Assembly (NCBI GenBank): GCA_040389965.1
Contig: JAZJZF010000011.1
Span: forward strand, 17,018 to 81,017
Source: UBA4416 sp040389965
Lineage (GTDB): Bacteria > Bacteroidota > Bacteroidia > B-17B0 > Aurantibacillaceae
DNA: 64,000 nt
Reading direction: 5' to 3'
In this document: piece by piece, positions 42,926 to 51,572 of the stretch
Numbering within the stretch: position 1 is the first letter of the stretch
How the letters are laid out: every line of letters starts with the position of its first letter
The notes under the pieces: model-generated
What the model saw: the letters and a program-made list of their open reading frames with translations, nothing else
Told to the model about the DNA's origin: nothing
The model's database searches: none
Position numbers and translations under genes: made by a program

Positions 42926-43663
42926 ATGATAACATTACAACTGGCAGAGTTAGCCATCCATATTCCTGAATGCATTCCTTTATTTGAAAAATACGGCTTC
43001 GATTTTTATCAAAACGGGAATCAAACACTTAAGGAGGCCTGCGACGAAAAAGGGCTTCACTTCCCTGAAATTGACCAGGAATTAAGCGATCTTCAAAAAC
43101 ATTCACATCACCGTTATACTTTGGATGATATGGACCTTGAGCTTTTGATCAATTCCATTAACGGCCAGCATCATGATAACGAAGCAGAAACGCTGGCATC
43201 GATACATAGTGCCATACAAAACCTTGTTGCCGATGCTCCTTCTGATCTTGCCCATATACAAACGTTGTGTATTATAGACAAAAAATTTGGGGAACTAAAA
43301 GAGAAATTACTGCATCACTGTGAAAAGGAAGATAAAGTATTGTTCCCGCAAATCAGAAATCTGCTTGTTATCCAAAAAGAGAAGACAGCGGTATTACAGG
43401 ATGCCGTATCAAAAACCATTAGCTTCATCAAAACACTTGAGCTTGAACACACACATTCGGTTAATCTGCTAAAGGAAATAAAATACGCTCTTAATAACTT
43501 TGAAACTCCACCTGAGGTGTCAAAAGAATACAACGATCTCATGATGCAGCTTAAAGCCTTCGAAGCAGATTTTCATATGCACATCCATATGGAAAACAAT
43601 GTATTGTTTCCAAAAATAAAAGATATGAATGAGCAATTTAAGCATCAACGCATTTCATTATAG
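42926..43663 (+). CDS. RIC/ScdA-like di-iron protein for iron-sulfur cluster repair
   Basis: 245 residues. An N-terminal DUF542-like part (AELAIHIPECIPLFEKYGFDFYQNGNQTLKEACDEKG; the usual cysteine pair is reduced to CIP and the single Cys of ACDEKG) precedes a hemerythrin-like four-helix domain with repeated H...E ligands: KLLHHCEKEDKVLFPQI, LELEHTHSVNLLKE, FHMHIHMENNVLFPKI. Such proteins restore clusters after oxidative or nitric oxide damage. 21 nt after the TauE-like gene and 4 nt before hemN. Confidence 0.87.
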   Translation: MITLQLAELAIHIPECIPLFEKYGFDFYQNGNQTLKEACDEKGLHFPEIDQELSDLQKHSHHRYTLDDMDLELLINSINGQHHDNEAETLASIHSAIQNLVADAPSDLAHIQTLCIIDKKFGELKEKLLHHCEKEDKVLFPQIRNLLVIQKEKTAVLQDAVSKTISFIKTLELEHTHSVNLLKEIKYALNNFETPPEVSKEYNDLMMQLKAFEADFHMHIHMENNVLFPKIKDMNEQFKHQRISL

Positions 43664-43667
43664 GGCT

Positions 43668-45020
43668 ATGAATAATCTGGTAGAAAAATACAATGTTCCT
43701 GCTCCCCGTTACACAAGCTACCCAACAGTACCTTACTGGGAAGACAATTTATCAGAAGATACCTGGGCTCAACATATCAGGCATGCCTTTATGTCGTCTA
43801 ATAAAGATGGCATTAGTCTGTATATTCATTTACCTTATTGCGAAAGCCTTTGTACCTATTGTGCCTGTAATACCAGGATTACCGTAAATCATAAGGTAGA
43901 AGAGCCATATATAGAAACAATATTAAAAGAATGGAACTTATACCTTGCTCAATTTGATACCAGGCCATTGATTAAAGAAATACATTTGGGTGGAGGCACA
44001 CCAACTTTTTTTTCAGCAGACAATTTGCATTACCTTATTAGCTCTATTTTAAACACTGCCGATAGAGCTAAAGAGTATGATTTTAGTTTCGAAGGACACC
44101 CGGCAAACACTACTGTTCAGCACCTGCAGACCCTATACAACCTTGGTTTTAAAAGAGTGAGTTTTGGCATTCAGGATTTTGATATTGCCGTGCAGGAAGC
44201 CATTAACCGTTATCAAACCATTGAAGAAGTAACGAACGTCATTGATCTTGCCCGTGAAATAGGCTATACATCTGTTAATGTTGACCTGGTATATGGCCTT
44301 CCTCATCAAACAAAAGCATCGGTAAAACAAACCGTTGAACAAATTATTTCTTTAAAGCCCGAACGCATTGCCTTTTACAGCTATGCCCATGTGCCCTGGC
44401 TTAAACCAGGTCAGAGAAAATATACAGATAAAGATTTGCCGATAGCTGCCGAAAAAAGAATACTCTACGAAATCGGTAAAACATTATTTATAAAGGCAGG
44501 TTATTCGGATATAGGAATGGATCATTTCGCACTGCCTGATGATGAACTCTTAACCGCCTTTACCAATGGTAAGCTGCATCGCAATTTTATGGGCTATACT
44601 ACTAACCGCACTAAATTACTAATTGGTCTGGGATGCTCGGCCATCAGTGATTCCTGGTCTGCTTTTTCTCAAAACATCAAAACGGTGGAAGAATACCGGG
44701 AAGCTGTGAATCAGGGAAAATTTCCCTTACATAAGGGTCACGTTCTCAGCAACGAAGATCTTTTGATAAGACAACATATTCTGAATTTAATGTGCAGGCA
44801 CGAAAGTGATTTTAGTCAAACCTTTTGCAATCAACTTATTTTAGATCATAGCAAAAACAGATTGGCTGAGCTAGTGGCAGATGAGCTCATCAGTGTCGAA
44901 AATAATAAAATAATGCTGGCAGACAAAGGCAAAGACTTTTTAAGAAACATCTGCCTGGCCTTTGATAAACGGTATTGGAACAAACAACCTGCGAAAAACA
45001 CATTTAGTACAACTGCATAG
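43668..45020 (+). CDS. hemN: Oxygen-independent coproporphyrinogen III oxidase
   Basis: 450 residues from the ATG at 43668 (MNNLVEKYNVPAPRYTSYP); an ATG at 43629 overlaps the previous gene. The radical SAM motif YCESLCTYCACNT (CxxxCxxCxC, near residue 57) and GGGTPTF are present. It makes protoporphyrinogen precursors without oxygen, supplying haem for the oxidase when oxygen is low. It is the natural partner of the cbb3 genes upstream. Confidence 0.95.
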   Translation: MNNLVEKYNVPAPRYTSYPTVPYWEDNLSEDTWAQHIRHAFMSSNKDGISLYIHLPYCESLCTYCACNTRITVNHKVEEPYIETILKEWNLYLAQFDTRPLIKEIHLGGGTPTFFSADNLHYLISSILNTADRAKEYDFSFEGHPANTTVQHLQTLYNLGFKRVSFGIQDFDIAVQEAINRYQTIEEVTNVIDLAREIGYTSVNVDLVYGLPHQTKASVKQTVEQIISLKPERIAFYSYAHVPWLKPGQRKYTDKDLPIAAEKRILYEIGKTLFIKAGYSDIGMDHFALPDDELLTAFTNGKLHRNFMGYTTNRTKLLIGLGCSAISDSWSAFSQNIKTVEEYREAVNQGKFPLHKGHVLSNEDLLIRQHILNLMCRHESDFSQTFCNQLILDHSKNRLAELVADELISVENNKIMLADKGKDFLRNICLAFDKRYWNKQPAKNTFSTTA

Positions 45021-45050
45021 TGCACAACACTTAACTATAAAATTAAGAAT

Positions 45051-45698
45051 ATGAAAAAAGACATTAGCAAATTACGTACACAATACGAAGGAGAATTACT
45101 GGACGAAAAAAAGGTAAAACCCGATCCGCTCGACCAGTTTAACGAATGGTTTAATGAAGCGCTCGATTCGGAGATTTTGGAGCCTAATGCGATGATCCTT
45201 GCTACGGCAACAAAATCAGGCATCCCATCTGTAAGAACAGTTCTTTTAAAAAATGTTGACCAAAAAGGCTTTGTGTTTTATACCAATTACAAAAGCCGTA
45301 AAGGACAGGAGATCGAAGAAAATCCTCATGCCTCTGTTTTATTTTTTTGGCCTCAGTTACAAAGACAAATACGCATTTCTGGAATTTTAAGCAAAACAGA
45401 TCCTGCTGTTTCTGAAAGCTATTTTAAGGAGCGCCCTGTAGAGAGTCAAATTGCCGCATGGGTATCTACACAAAGCCATGAACTGTCAAATAAAGCTGAG
45501 TTGGAAGACAACTACCTCATTTTTGAAACAAAATATAAACATAAAGAAATCCCCTACCCTCCATTTTGGGGTGGTTATTGTTTAATGCCCTACTCCTATG
45601 AGTTTTGGCAGGGGCAACCCAATCGCATGCATGACAGAATAGAATATTACCGGGATCCGGAAACCCGCCAATGGCTTATCAGGAGGCTAGCGCCTTAA
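45051..45698 (+). CDS. pdxH: Pyridoxamine 5-phosphate oxidase
   Basis: 215 residues. FMN-binding patterns PSVRTVLLKNVDQKGFVFYTNYKSRKGQEI and RQIRISG, and the C-terminal FWQGQPNRMHDRI and RRLAP, are those of PdxH. It makes pyridoxal phosphate and uses oxygen. Placed 30 nt after hemN on the same strand, so probably the end of the low-oxygen transcript. Confidence 0.94.
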   Translation: MKKDISKLRTQYEGELLDEKKVKPDPLDQFNEWFNEALDSEILEPNAMILATATKSGIPSVRTVLLKNVDQKGFVFYTNYKSRKGQEIEENPHASVLFFWPQLQRQIRISGILSKTDPAVSESYFKERPVESQIAAWVSTQSHELSNKAELEDNYLIFETKYKHKEIPYPPFWGGYCLMPYSYEFWQGQPNRMHDRIEYYRDPETRQWLIRRLAP

Positions 45699-45699
45699 C

Positions 45700-45766
45700 T
45701 ATGACATGTGTCATACTCTTAGCTGAATAATCTCATAGAAGATCAAACAATCAAAGCCCACCTTTG
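45700..45766 (+). promoter_or_regulatory. FNR/CRP-type site plus TAnnTTTG-like box after pdxH
   Basis: TATGAC-ATGT-GTCATA at 45700-45715 is a perfect inverted repeat two bases after pdxH. CACCTTTG (45759-45766) stands at exactly 51.5 bp from the centre, with one mismatch to TAnnTTTG. It would start a transcript near 45772, about 470 nt before the next coding gene. Confidence 0.65.
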
Positions 45767-46240
45767 CGCATCATTAATACACAATGATACTTACAGAAAA
45801 TTGAGCTAATGCTTTAATAAATAACCAATATGTTATTTCGCAAAGTAGTGATTCAATCAACCTCTAAGGACTTAACAACACATATTGAGATACTCAAAGT
45901 GAGGTATATCCCACATTGAGAACAGGCAGACATAACATACGATCATCATCTGTAATTATTTCTGTTAAACAATGGCGTCATTAAAGGCATTTTAAGTAAG
46001 CATGGTTTTACTTAAAATACCTTCCCCCTAATGACACGTCATACAAAAACATTCGTAAAGATGGCACAGGCTTTTGAATAAGAGCATATACCATTCAAAC
46101 TTGTGAGCATTCATCGTAAGCCTGGCCGGTTTCTGTAACAGGCAGGAATAGTTTGTCCGTCTGAACATCGGGTTAAAGAACCTGCTTAACAAGTATCACG
46201 CATAAAATTGAAAACCTTTAAACATTAAAACAATAACTCT
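45767..46240 (+). other. Long untranslated stretch: possible leader or small RNA
   Basis: No open frame of note. A hairpin ATTTTAAGTAA / TTACTTAAAAT (45989-46018, 8-nt loop) and a short palindrome ATGACACGTCAT (46031-46042) are the visible structures. It would be transcribed from the promoter at 45700-45766, either as a leader of the dehydrogenase operon or as an independent RNA. Confidence 0.4.
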
Positions 46241-47287
46241 ATGAAATCAACTATGAAAGGACTCGTTTACGGCGGGTCAGGTAAAATCGAATTAAAAGAG
46301 ATCCCTACTCCGGTGATCGAAAAACCAACCGATGCGCTTATCAAAGTGCTGAAAACAACTATCTGCGGAACAGACTTAGGTATTATTCATGGTAAAACGC
46401 CCTCCTGCAAACCGGGCACTACACTCGGGCACGAAGGAGTTGGCATTGTAGAAGAAGTAGGAACAGCCGTGAGGAACTTTAAAAAGGGAGACCATGTGAT
46501 CATCTCCTGCATTACATCAGATGGCACTTGTGAATATTGCAAAAAACAAATGTATGCCCATTGCGAAGACGGCGGTTGGATCTTAGGAAACACGATCAAC
46601 GGTACACAAGCCGAATATGTCCGTATTCCACACGCCGATAACAGCCTTTACCCTATTCCCGCAGGCTCGGATGAAGAGGCACTCGTGATGTTGAGCGACA
46701 TCCTTCCTACAGGTCACGAGATAGGAGTCATTAACGGAAATGTAAAACTTGGCGACATCGTGGCTATTGTAGGAGCAGGACCGGTAGGTATGTCTGCATT
46801 ACTAACGGCGCAATTTTATTCCCCTGCAAAAATCTACATGATAGATATTGATGAGAACCGCCTGAAGCTTGCAAAAACCTTTGGCGCTACAGATACCATC
46901 AACTCGGGCAAAGAAGATGTACTAAAAAGAATCATGGCAGAAACCAAGGATGGCGTGGATGTATCCATTGAAGCCGTTGGCCTTTCAGACACCTTCGATA
47001 TATGCCAGAGTATTATACGCCCGGGCGGACACATTGCCAACATTGGTGTTCATGGAAACATTGTAAACCTGCAAATTCAAAAATTATGGATCCAGAACAT
47101 CACCTTAACCATGGGCCTTGTGAATACAAACACAACCCCTATGCTCTTAAAAACCGTTCAATCCGGCAAACTGCAACCCGCTAAATTAATTACACATCAT
47201 TTCAAATTAGATGAGATCCTTCATGCCTACGAGGTTTTTGGAAACCCTGTCAAAGAAAAAGCCATGAAAGTAATTATTGAACCTTAG
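46241..47287 (+). CDS. Zinc-dependent medium-chain alcohol dehydrogenase
   Basis: 348 residues. Catalytic zinc region TTICGTDLGIIHGKTP and GHEGVGIVEEVG; structural zinc lobe CEYCKKQMYAHC has fewer cysteines than usual (the first is earlier in CITSDGTCEYC). The NAD(P) fold is VAIVGAGPVGMSALL. It oxidises alcohols or related substrates; specificity unknown. Followed by the YceI gene after 33 nt. Confidence 0.9.
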   Translation: MKSTMKGLVYGGSGKIELKEIPTPVIEKPTDALIKVLKTTICGTDLGIIHGKTPSCKPGTTLGHEGVGIVEEVGTAVRNFKKGDHVIISCITSDGTCEYCKKQMYAHCEDGGWILGNTINGTQAEYVRIPHADNSLYPIPAGSDEEALVMLSDILPTGHEIGVINGNVKLGDIVAIVGAGPVGMSALLTAQFYSPAKIYMIDIDENRLKLAKTFGATDTINSGKEDVLKRIMAETKDGVDVSIEAVGLSDTFDICQSIIRPGGHIANIGVHGNIVNLQIQKLWIQNITLTMGLVNTNTTPMLLKTVQSGKLQPAKLITHHFKLDEILHAYEVFGNPVKEKAMKVIIEP

Positions 47288-47320
47288 TCTATTGTATGCA
47301 AACATCTCAAACTAAAAACC

Positions 47321-47929
47321 ATGAAACACATCAACATTCTGCAACCTATCCGTGTAATAACACTAACGGCATTACTGATCGCCGTTAATATAAAAGCCCC
47401 GGCGCAGACAGATTTTTCTGTAAAACTAAACCATGCATCGGTACAGGGAACCTCTACCCTACACGACTGGGAATCACAAATTACAGAGCTTAGCGGCAAA
47501 GGTGCATTTCTGGTAAAGAACAACATCATTACCACCATCAAAAACCTTGAATTAAAAATACCGGTTGAAAGTATTAAAAGCAAGGAAGGAAAGATCATGG
47601 ACAACAAAACGTATGATGCATTCCTCTATGAAAAAAATCCATTTATCACGCTAACCTTTAGTACTACCGTTGTAAAAACAGACCCTACCAAACAAGTGGC
47701 AATGTCGGCTCCCGGTTTCTTAACCATGGCCGAAGCAACGAGGCCCGTTACATTAACCGTGAAAGGAGCTGTACTGGCTAACGGCGATCTGCAGGTATTC
47801 GTATCTCAAAAATTAAAGATGACTGACTTTGACATGGTCCCTCCAAAAGCAGTATTAGGAACTATTCACGTTGGCGATGAAATTACCGTCAGTTTTGATG
47901 TGATCCTTGAAAAAGTAAAAAAGCAATAA
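47321..47929 (+). CDS. YceI-family lipocalin-like secreted protein
   Basis: 202 residues. A signal peptide ends IKAPAQ. The mature part fits the YceI barrel: SVKLNHASVQGTSTLHDWESQI, KNLELKIPVESIKSKEGKIMDNKTYDAF, FITLTFSTTVV and a C-terminal KMTDFDMVPPKAVLGTIHVGDEITVSF. YceI proteins bind isoprenoid-type lipids in the periplasm. 26 nt before the outer-membrane barrel gene. Confidence 0.88.
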   Translation: MKHINILQPIRVITLTALLIAVNIKAPAQTDFSVKLNHASVQGTSTLHDWESQITELSGKGAFLVKNNIITTIKNLELKIPVESIKSKEGKIMDNKTYDAFLYEKNPFITLTFSTTVVKTDPTKQVAMSAPGFLTMAEATRPVTLTVKGAVLANGDLQVFVSQKLKMTDFDMVPPKAVLGTIHVGDEITVSFDVILEKVKKQ

Positions 47930-47955
47930 ATTATTTCAATTCTAAAACCCATTCT

Positions 47956-49326
47956 ATGAAACACTCTACAAAAATACAACTGGCTGTTGCTTTTCTATTT
48001 GCAGCATTGTTCCAGGCAGGCTATGCGCAACGTGGCGACATGCAATACTTTCGGCTCAACGATCAGCGCGGCATGAATGTATTTGAAACCACCAAACATG
48101 ATACGCTGCTGTTCGACGGACTCAAATTAAGGATCGGCGCTAATTTCACCCAGGGCTTCCAGAGTTTAAAGCACAGCAATACCAGTGGCGTAGCTCTTTA
48201 CGATATGGCTCCCGGCTTTCCTTTGGCACAGGCAAACTTAAATATTGATGTACAGTTAGCCGATGGCGTAAGATTAAACCTGGTATCCTATATGTCTGCC
48301 CATCACCACAATGAAACCTGGGTGAAAGGCGGTTATATGCAGATCGATAAAGTAAGTTTTCTGCATAACCGTTTTTTGGATAAGGTATGGACAAACCTTA
48401 CCTTAAAAGTAGGACACATGGAAATTAATTACGGTGATGCCCACTTTCGCCGGAGCGATGGCGGCAACACCTTCTTTAATCCTTTTATGGATAATAACAT
48501 CATGGATGCCTTTACTACAGAGATTGGCGGCGAATTAACCTGGCAGAGAAAAGGCATGATCCTGATGGCCGGTATGACCAATGGAGAGATCCAGGGCAGT
48601 GTTTCTAAAAAAAGGGACCGGGCGCCTTCTATCTATGGCAAGATCGGTTATGATAAATCCTTCGGGCAAAGAAACCGTTTTCGCATCACCGGTTCTTTTT
48701 TAAATAAAACCTCTTCCATTAACGGCACCTTGTATGGCGGCGACCGCACGGGTTCTAATTACCAGTATGTGATGGAACCTGTAGATGCGACTCTCACCAG
48801 CAATGCTTTTGCCGGAAGACTAAATCCTAATTTAAAAGATAATGTCACCTCTGTGATGATCAACCCTTTTATCAAATTAGCAGGCTTTGAATTATTTGGC
48901 ACCTATGAATTTAGCAGGGGACAAAATGCTGTGGAGAATGGCGATTTTCAGTATACGCAATCCGCAGGAGACCTGACTGTTTTTAGCAGACAAAAAAACC
49001 GCGAGTTCACACAGTATGCAGTAGACGCCTTATACCGTTTTGGTAAACGTGAACAGATCTATATTGGTGCTAAATACAATAAAGTTCAGGGCACACAGGT
49101 GTTCGGACAAAGCACTACTATAACAGTAGCCGGCGGTATTAACCAGGGCGTTCGTGCCAATATTTCGGTTGACAGAATGGCCTTTGCTGCCGGATGGTTC
49201 ATTACACGAAACATTTTAGTAAAAGGCGAGTATGTAATGCAGTCTTATCAGGATTACCCTACGGGAAATATATTAGCCGGAGGTAAATTTGATGGCTTTG
49301 TTTTCCAGGGCAGCATTGCTTTTTAA
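47956..49326 (+). CDS. Outer-membrane beta-barrel porin-like protein
   Basis: 456 residues. A signal peptide ends QAGYAQ. The mature chain alternates aromatic-hydrophobic strands (LKLRIGANFTQGFQSL, ADGVRLNLVSYMSAHH, NLTLKVGHMEINYGDAHFRRSDGG) and ends GFVFQGSIAF, a typical outer-membrane terminal strand with final Phe. Probably a porin; solute unknown. Likely co-transcribed with yceI and the small coiled-coil gene. Confidence 0.82.
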   Translation: MKHSTKIQLAVAFLFAALFQAGYAQRGDMQYFRLNDQRGMNVFETTKHDTLLFDGLKLRIGANFTQGFQSLKHSNTSGVALYDMAPGFPLAQANLNIDVQLADGVRLNLVSYMSAHHHNETWVKGGYMQIDKVSFLHNRFLDKVWTNLTLKVGHMEINYGDAHFRRSDGGNTFFNPFMDNNIMDAFTTEIGGELTWQRKGMILMAGMTNGEIQGSVSKKRDRAPSIYGKIGYDKSFGQRNRFRITGSFLNKTSSINGTLYGGDRTGSNYQYVMEPVDATLTSNAFAGRLNPNLKDNVTSVMINPFIKLAGFELFGTYEFSRGQNAVENGDFQYTQSAGDLTVFSRQKNREFTQYAVDALYRFGKREQIYIGAKYNKVQGTQVFGQSTTITVAGGINQGVRANISVDRMAFAAGWFITRNILVKGEYVMQSYQDYPTGNILAGGKFDGFVFQGSIAF

Positions 49327-49357
49327 CAGGAGTATTCATAATTACAAAACTGAAAAA

Positions 49358-49573
49358 ATGTCAACAACCGCACAATTTAAAGCAAGTTTAAAAAAAGAAA
49401 AAGCATTACTCATAGATGAGATTGCTTTGTTAAAGAATAACGTTAACCTTTATAAGGAGGAAAGAAAAGCAGAATGGAATGAGTTTAAGACTACTACAAA
49501 AAATCATATCGAAAAAATTGAGAAGTCGCTTGACACCTTAAATAGTTTTCTGAAAGTTAAACCGGGCAACTAG
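49358..49573 (+). CDS. Small coiled-coil protein
   Basis: 71 residues from the ATG at 49358 (MSTTAQFKASLKKEKALL); an upstream in-frame ATG overlaps the barrel gene. Highly charged helix without signal. Unrecognised. 31 nt after the barrel gene; terminator-like hairpin follows at 49619. Confidence 0.65.
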   Translation: MSTTAQFKASLKKEKALLIDEIALLKNNVNLYKEERKAEWNEFKTTTKNHIEKIEKSLDTLNSFLKVKPGN

Positions 49574-49618
49574 TTTTATGGAAACTTCAGGAGTGTCTTA
49601 AGTCATATCACATCACAA

Positions 49619-49649
49619 AAGAAGCCTTTCAGAAAATGAAAGGCTTCTT
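49619..49649. terminator. Hairpin after the alcohol dehydrogenase - barrel transcript
   Basis: 12-bp stem AAGAAGCCTTTC / GAAAGGCTTCTT, loop of 7. The T run is stronger on the minus side, so it may act in both directions. Confidence 0.6.
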
Positions 49650-49688
49650 AAAGAGGGGAATAGAACAGCCCCCTGCCTTTAAAACAAA

Positions 49689-49719
49689 AATCCTCACCTG
49701 TCTGCCGCAGGTGAGGATT
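49689..49719 (-). terminator. Terminator of the 49741-50361 gene
   Basis: Perfect 12-bp stem AATCCTCACCTG / CAGGTGAGGATT with a 7-nt loop, then a T-rich tract on the minus strand, 22 nt after the stop. Confidence 0.8.
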
Positions 49720-49740
49720 TGTATATATGGCTTATATGTA

Positions 49741-50361
49741 TTACACCGCCATAATTTGTTTGGAGGCGCTAAAGACACCCATGCCATCTTTGCTAATGCT
49801 GGCATAGCGAATATTTAGTATGCTGCCGGGCGTTTGGTTTGGAAACTGGATCTTACTCAAGGAATAGAAACCAATATTTTGCCAATTGGTAGGGTCGCTT
49901 GCCGGAGCATACTGATAACAAAATGCTTTTTCGGCGATGGTTCTCGGTACACGAATCTGCACCACGCCATTTCCAATGGCATCAAGTGTAAGCTCGGTTA
50001 CTGCGCTTTGCCCGCTGTTAGCAGATAAACCCATACCCGAAGAAAGAATCATGGTATCGGGGTCGGTGGCATTGTTGCTCACAATTTCCACATGCATTTT
50101 AATGAGGTTAAAGGCCATGGTTAATTTACGTTCCTCTTCGTGCATCTGGCTGGTGGCAGCGGCGTTACCGTTATTAGCTGCTACAATGGCATTGTGAAGA
50201 GCGGTGTTAAGGGCTTGCAGGGTAGCATAATTAATAGGCATGTTGGCATCCGGAAAATTTCCGCTGGCCTGCATGGCGTTAATAATATCCTGTGTAGTAA
50301 TTACTTTTCCCTCCGGGGTCATTTTTGCAATGCCCAGAACTGCTTTTGATTTTGTTTTCAT
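49741..50361 (-). CDS. Uncharacterised Bacteroidota protein, possible surface or filament-like family
   Basis: 206 residues, no signal peptide. The N-terminal half is Ala/Asn/Gln-rich helix (DIINAMQASGNFPDANMPINYATLQALNTALHNAIVAANNGNAAATSQMHEEERKL). The C-terminal half resembles a fibronectin-type strand set (VQIRVPRTIAEKAFCYQYAPASDPTNWQNIGFYSLSKIQFPNQTPGSILNIRYASISKDG). I recall proteins with the same helix-plus-Fn3 plan in Bacteroidota, without a known role. Monocistronic, with its own terminator; TATATTTG on the minus strand at 50481-50474 may be its promoter box. Confidence 0.72.
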   Translation of the reverse strand: MKTKSKAVLGIAKMTPEGKVITTQDIINAMQASGNFPDANMPINYATLQALNTALHNAIVAANNGNAAATSQMHEEERKLTMAFNLIKMHVEIVSNNATDPDTMILSSGMGLSANSGQSAVTELTLDAIGNGVVQIRVPRTIAEKAFCYQYAPASDPTNWQNIGFYSLSKIQFPNQTPGSILNIRYASISKDGMGVFSASKQIMAV

Positions 50362-50720
50362 AAATTGTTTTTTTAATGGTTTAGTTGTAAGTGATGTGTT
50401 TTGATCAGGCAGATAGTACTAAAAAACACAAGCTTACATAGAACATTCATTCGGGAACCGTTATAGAACAACGCAAATATAAACGGATTATGATATGCTC
50501 TGTTTCTAAATAATAGTACAGTCTATCGCCCTGTTACCAGGCTATTTTTAGCAAAATGCCATTGGTCGAACATTCAAAAATATTGATTGGAAATTTCGGT
50601 GATTGAGGAAGGCATACCTAAAAAAGAACCTGTACTAAAAAATGATACAGAGCCTGATGGCTTTAACTTATTTTAAGAATGTGAAGCACAAAAACAGGTC
50701 AAATACATTTTATAACACTC

Positions 50721-51200
50721 TTTAATGCATCGATAGCCTTCCAAAATAATTCAGAGCGTTCTAAGTTGTATCGAAAGCGTTCCTCAAACACCGGAGAGCG
50801 TTCCGAAATAGTTCATAGCGGTTTTAGATCTATCGAAAGCATTGCTTACATACCGGAGAGCGATCCAAAATAGTTCATAGCGTTCTTAAATCCATCGAAA
50901 GCGTTCCTTAAAGCATGGAGAGCGATCCAAAATAGTTCAGAGCGGTTTCAAATGCATCGAAAGCGTTCCTAATATATTTGGAACCTTCCTCAATGTATGG
51001 ATAGCCCCCCAAAATAATTCAGATCACTCCTTCATACATGAAACCTGTTCCAAAATAATCAAGATCGATCTTCCATAGTTTCATTCCGTTCTAATAGAGC
51101 TTAAGAGGGTTCTTACTATTTTTAGAACGTTCCCGATGCTAGCCGGAGCGTTCTTTGATATATTTGGAACTTAGCTCCGTTTATTTGGAGCGCTCTAAAG
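50721..51200. repeat. Imperfect tandem array, about 20.7-bp units in a 62-bp superperiod
   Basis: About 23 degenerate units share an AGCGTTCC-like core. Three unit types alternate: ATCGAAAGCGTTCC, CCGGAGAGCGTTCC and TAGTTCATAGCG. Like units recur at exactly 62 bp: ATCGAAAGC at 50770, 50832, 50894, 50956; GGAGAG at 50793, 50855, 50917; GTTCA at 50811, 50873, 50935. Toward 51200 the units decay but AGAACGTTCCC, GGAGCGTTCTT and GGAGCGCTCTA persist. No ATG-started frame covers it. The preceding 50362-50720 shows no gene. Confidence 0.85.
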
Positions 51201-51572
51201 GTGATGAGGTGCTTTTTGCAGTAATTTCTCTTCGGTTCAAGACAAATACGGAACGGAATTCGTTTATTTTTTACAGCATTAAATGTGACTGATAGAAGAA
51301 ACAATAAGTTTCATCGGGTTAAATGTGTTTTGAGTAAAGAATCACGTAGTTTTACGTATATGAATTAGGTAATTTCTTTATTACCATTGTAATACAATCT
51401 GCTTCCCCCAGTCACTATTTCAGATTTTCATTTATTAAACTAAATACTATGAGAAAGTATTACCTGATTCTTATTTACCCGCGTTTTTATCAACTTGCTG
51501 GAAGATACTGATTTTTAGTAATTTTAACTATAATTTCAAATAATCCAAATCAAATTTAAACCCATAAGTTGA
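51201..51572. other. Leader region of the ABC-3C operon with short inverted repeats
   Basis: No gene. ACGTA-GTTT-TACGT (51344-51357) is a perfect inverted repeat with a TAGTTTTA element inside. AATACT-N7-AGTATT (51443-51461) is a second. Either could be an operator for the defence operon that begins at 51573. Confidence 0.45.

Noticed and set aside
46031..46042. ATGACACGTCAT as an eighth regulon site
   Set aside because: The spacer is 2 rather than 4 bases and no TAnnTTTG-like box sits 51.5 bp downstream. TGAT-CT-GTCA at 34061-34070 was rejected for the same reasons.
50721..50874. A coding 7-codon repeat in the tandem array
   Set aside because: One plus-strand frame is open for about 50 codons but has no ATG, GTG or TTG start in a sensible place and hits a stop in the third superunit; units of 20 and 21 bp would break the frame.
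50721..51200. CRISPR array
   Set aside because: The units are degenerate and contiguous, with no unique spacers of constant length between conserved repeats, and no cas genes are near.
51122..51304. 60-residue minus-strand open frame at the array end
   Set aside because: It runs through the decayed array and is probably accidental.
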